The notes beneath the pieces were generated by a model. The model was not told where the DNA came from, did no database searches, and worked only from the letters and a program-made list of their open reading frames with translations. Made by a program: the position numbers and the translations under genes. This document shows positions 5,281-6,470 of a DNA stretch of 6,470 bases, piece after piece. Position 1 is the first letter of the stretch. Every line of letters starts with the position of its first letter. The stretch is from Solimonas sp966252075. Lineage in GTDB: Bacteria; Pseudomonadota; Gammaproteobacteria; Nevskiales; Nevskiaceae. The stretch lies in contig CBINNP010000212.1 in assembly GCA_966252075.1 (NCBI GenBank), positions 1 to 6,470 on the forward strand, in the 5' to 3' direction.

Positions 5281-6470
5281 ATGAACGCAGTGGAAGTCCT
5301 CGTCATCGGCAGCGGCGCTGCCGGCCTGTCCTGTGCGCTGCGGCTGGCCAAGGCCGGCCACCGCGTCGTCGTCGTCTCCAAGACCAGCCTGCAATCGGGC
5401 AGCACGCTGTGGGCACAGGGCGGCATCTCGGCAGTGCTCGACGCCGACGATTCCACCGAGAACCACATCCACGACACGCTGGTCGCCGGCGCCGGCCTCT
5501 GCGACGAGGCGGCGGTGCGCTTCACGGTCGAGCGCGGTCCCGGCTGCATCGAGTGGCTGCTCGAACAGGGCGTCGCCTTCACCCAGGAGGACGGCGAGAA
5601 CCGCGGCAAGCGCCTGCACCTGACGCGCGAGGGTGGCCACAGCCATCGCCGCGTGGTCCACGCCGCCGACGCCACCGGTCGCGCCGTCGAGACCACGCTG
5701 GCGGGGCTTGCGGCCGCGCATCCCAACATCCGCATCCGCGAGTTCTGCGTCGCTGTCGATCTGATCGTCGATCCGGCGCGCCAGCGCGTGCAAGGCGCTT
5801 ATCTCTACGATGTGCCGTCGAGCCGCGTCAGTGCGGTGACCGCCAAGGCAGTGGTTCTGGCCACCGGTGGTGCTAATCAGGTCTACCTGTATTCGAGCAA
5901 TCCGCACGGCGCGTCCGGTGACGGCATCGCGATGGCCTGGCGCGCCGGCTGCCGCGTCGCCAACATGGAATTCATGCAGTTCCATCCGACCACGCTGTAT
6001 CACCGCGACACGCGCAATTTCCTGATCTCAGAAGCGCTGCGCGGCGAAGGCGCGGTGCTGCGGCTGGTCAATCCGGACGGCACGCCGGGCGAGCGCTTCA
6101 TGCCGCGCTTCGACCCGCGTGAGGAGCTGGCGCCGCGCGATATCGTCGCCCGCGCGATCGACCACGAGATGAAGCGGCTCGGCCTGCGCCACGTCTACCT
6201 CGACATCACGCACAAGCCGGCGAGCTTCATCCAGCACCATTTCCCGAGCATCCACGCGCATTGCCTGACGCTGGGCATCGACATCTGCAAGCAGCCGATC
6301 CCGGTGGTGCCGTCGGCGCATTTCACCTGCGGCGGCGTCGTCACCGATCTGGCGGCGCGCACCGATGTCGACGGCCTCTACGCGATCGGCGAGATCGCCT
6401 GCACCGGCCTGCATGGCGCCAACCGCCTGGCGTCGAACTCGCTGCTGGAATGCCTGGTATTCGCACAGGC
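5281..6470 (+). CDS. nadB: L-aspartate oxidase (NadB), 5' part; runs off the right edge
   Basis: NadB is a cytoplasmic FAD enzyme that oxidises L-aspartate to iminoaspartate, the first step of de novo NAD synthesis; NadA then condenses this with dihydroxyacetone phosphate to quinolinate. I translated 396 codons of an expected ~530-540. The dinucleotide-binding start VLVIGSGAAGLSCALRLA (6-23) is followed by GSTLWAQGGISAVLD (40-54), REGGHSHRR (116-124), ATGG (194-197), SGDGIAMAWRAGCRVAN (212-228), QFHPTTLYH (233-241), EALRGEG (251-257), LAPRDIVARAIDHEMKRLG (283-301), AHFTCGG (346-352) and HGANRLASNSLLE (378-390). By alignment from memory with E. coli NadB, Glu117, His235, Arg286, His347 and Arg382 match active-site positions 121, 244, 290, 351 and 386; Thr259 is Ser250 here. 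The ATG at 5281 has AGG 4 nt upstream and gives the normal short N-terminus. It diverges from rpoE, as is common in Gammaproteobacteria. The C-terminal helical domain is outside the window. Confidence 0.97.
   Translation, partial: MNAVEVLVIGSGAAGLSCALRLAKAGHRVVVVSKTSLQSGSTLWAQGGISAVLDADDSTENHIHDTLVAGAGLCDEAAVRFTVERGPGCIEWLLEQGVAFTQEDGENRGKRLHLTREGGHSHRRVVHAADATGRAVETTLAGLAAAHPNIRIREFCVAVDLIVDPARQRVQGAYLYDVPSSRVSAVTAKAVVLATGGANQVYLYSSNPHGASGDGIAMAWRAGCRVANMEFMQFHPTTLYHRDTRNFLISEALRGEGAVLRLVNPDGTPGERFMPRFDPREELAPRDIVARAIDHEMKRLGLRHVYLDITHKPASFIQHHFPSIHAHCLTLGIDICKQPIPVVPSAHFTCGGVVTDLAARTDVDGLYAIGEIACTGLHGANRLASNSLLECLVFAQ

Noticed and set aside
5272..6003. A 243-codon minus-strand frame antisense to nadB (and a similar one at 6028-6414)
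   Set aside because: The plus-strand frame encodes a fully recognisable NadB; the antisense translations are shadows without known motifs.
1..6470. A novel defence, mobile or biosynthetic system
   Set aside because: Every gene belongs to a known conserved family in a familiar order. No repeats, integrase, transposase or unrecognised gene of real size is present.

Overview
This GC-rich window carries the conserved gammaproteobacterial envelope-stress locus. Five genes lie head to tail on the minus strand, in transcription order rpoE (sigma-E/AlgU), rseA (mucA), rseB (mucB), mucD (a DegP/DegQ-type protease) and a small glutaredoxin-like gene. The 5' part of lepA (elongation factor 4) follows on the same strand and runs off the left edge. 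On the plus strand, diverging from rpoE, is the 5' two-thirds of nadB (L-aspartate oxidase), which runs off the right edge. The nadB/rpoE-rseA-rseB-mucD-lepA order is typical of Gammaproteobacteria such as Pseudomonas. The high GC, the lack of rseC/mucC between rseB and mucD, and the small thioredoxin-fold gene before lepA point to a deeper-branching, high-GC gammaproteobacterium. A Xanthomonadales or Nevskiales-like lineage is possible, but this is inference and the genus cannot be named from this window.

Layout: 1-829 lepA (partial); 830-918 short gap with a promoter-like element for lepA; 919-1179 glutaredoxin-like gene; 1179-2666 mucD; 2667-2780 gap with inverted repeats and the mucD ribosome-binding site; 2781-3812 rseB; 3809-4408 rseA; 4409-4509 gap with a hairpin and a sigma-E-like -35 element; 4510-5082 rpoE; 5083-5280 divergent control region with a perfect hairpin next to the rpoE start; 5281-6470 nadB (partial). 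No tRNA, rRNA, CRISPR, insertion sequence or other mobile element is visible.

How the genes work together (family knowledge): RseA is an inner-membrane anti-sigma factor that holds RpoE. RseB binds the periplasmic part of RseA and shields it from proteolysis. When envelope damage is sensed, RseA is degraded and RpoE is freed to transcribe envelope-repair genes. MucD is a periplasmic protease/chaperone that removes misfolded proteins and so dampens the signal. rseA-rseB overlap by 4 nt and mucD-glutaredoxin by 1 nt, which suggests translational coupling. LepA and NadB are housekeeping neighbours.

I do not see an undescribed biological system here. The points most worth a second look are a likely lipoprotein signal on MucD, the hairpin touching the rpoE start region, possible sigma-E-type control inside the operon, two look-alike promoter/leader motifs before rpoE and lepA, and three cysteines in the cytoplasmic part of RseA.
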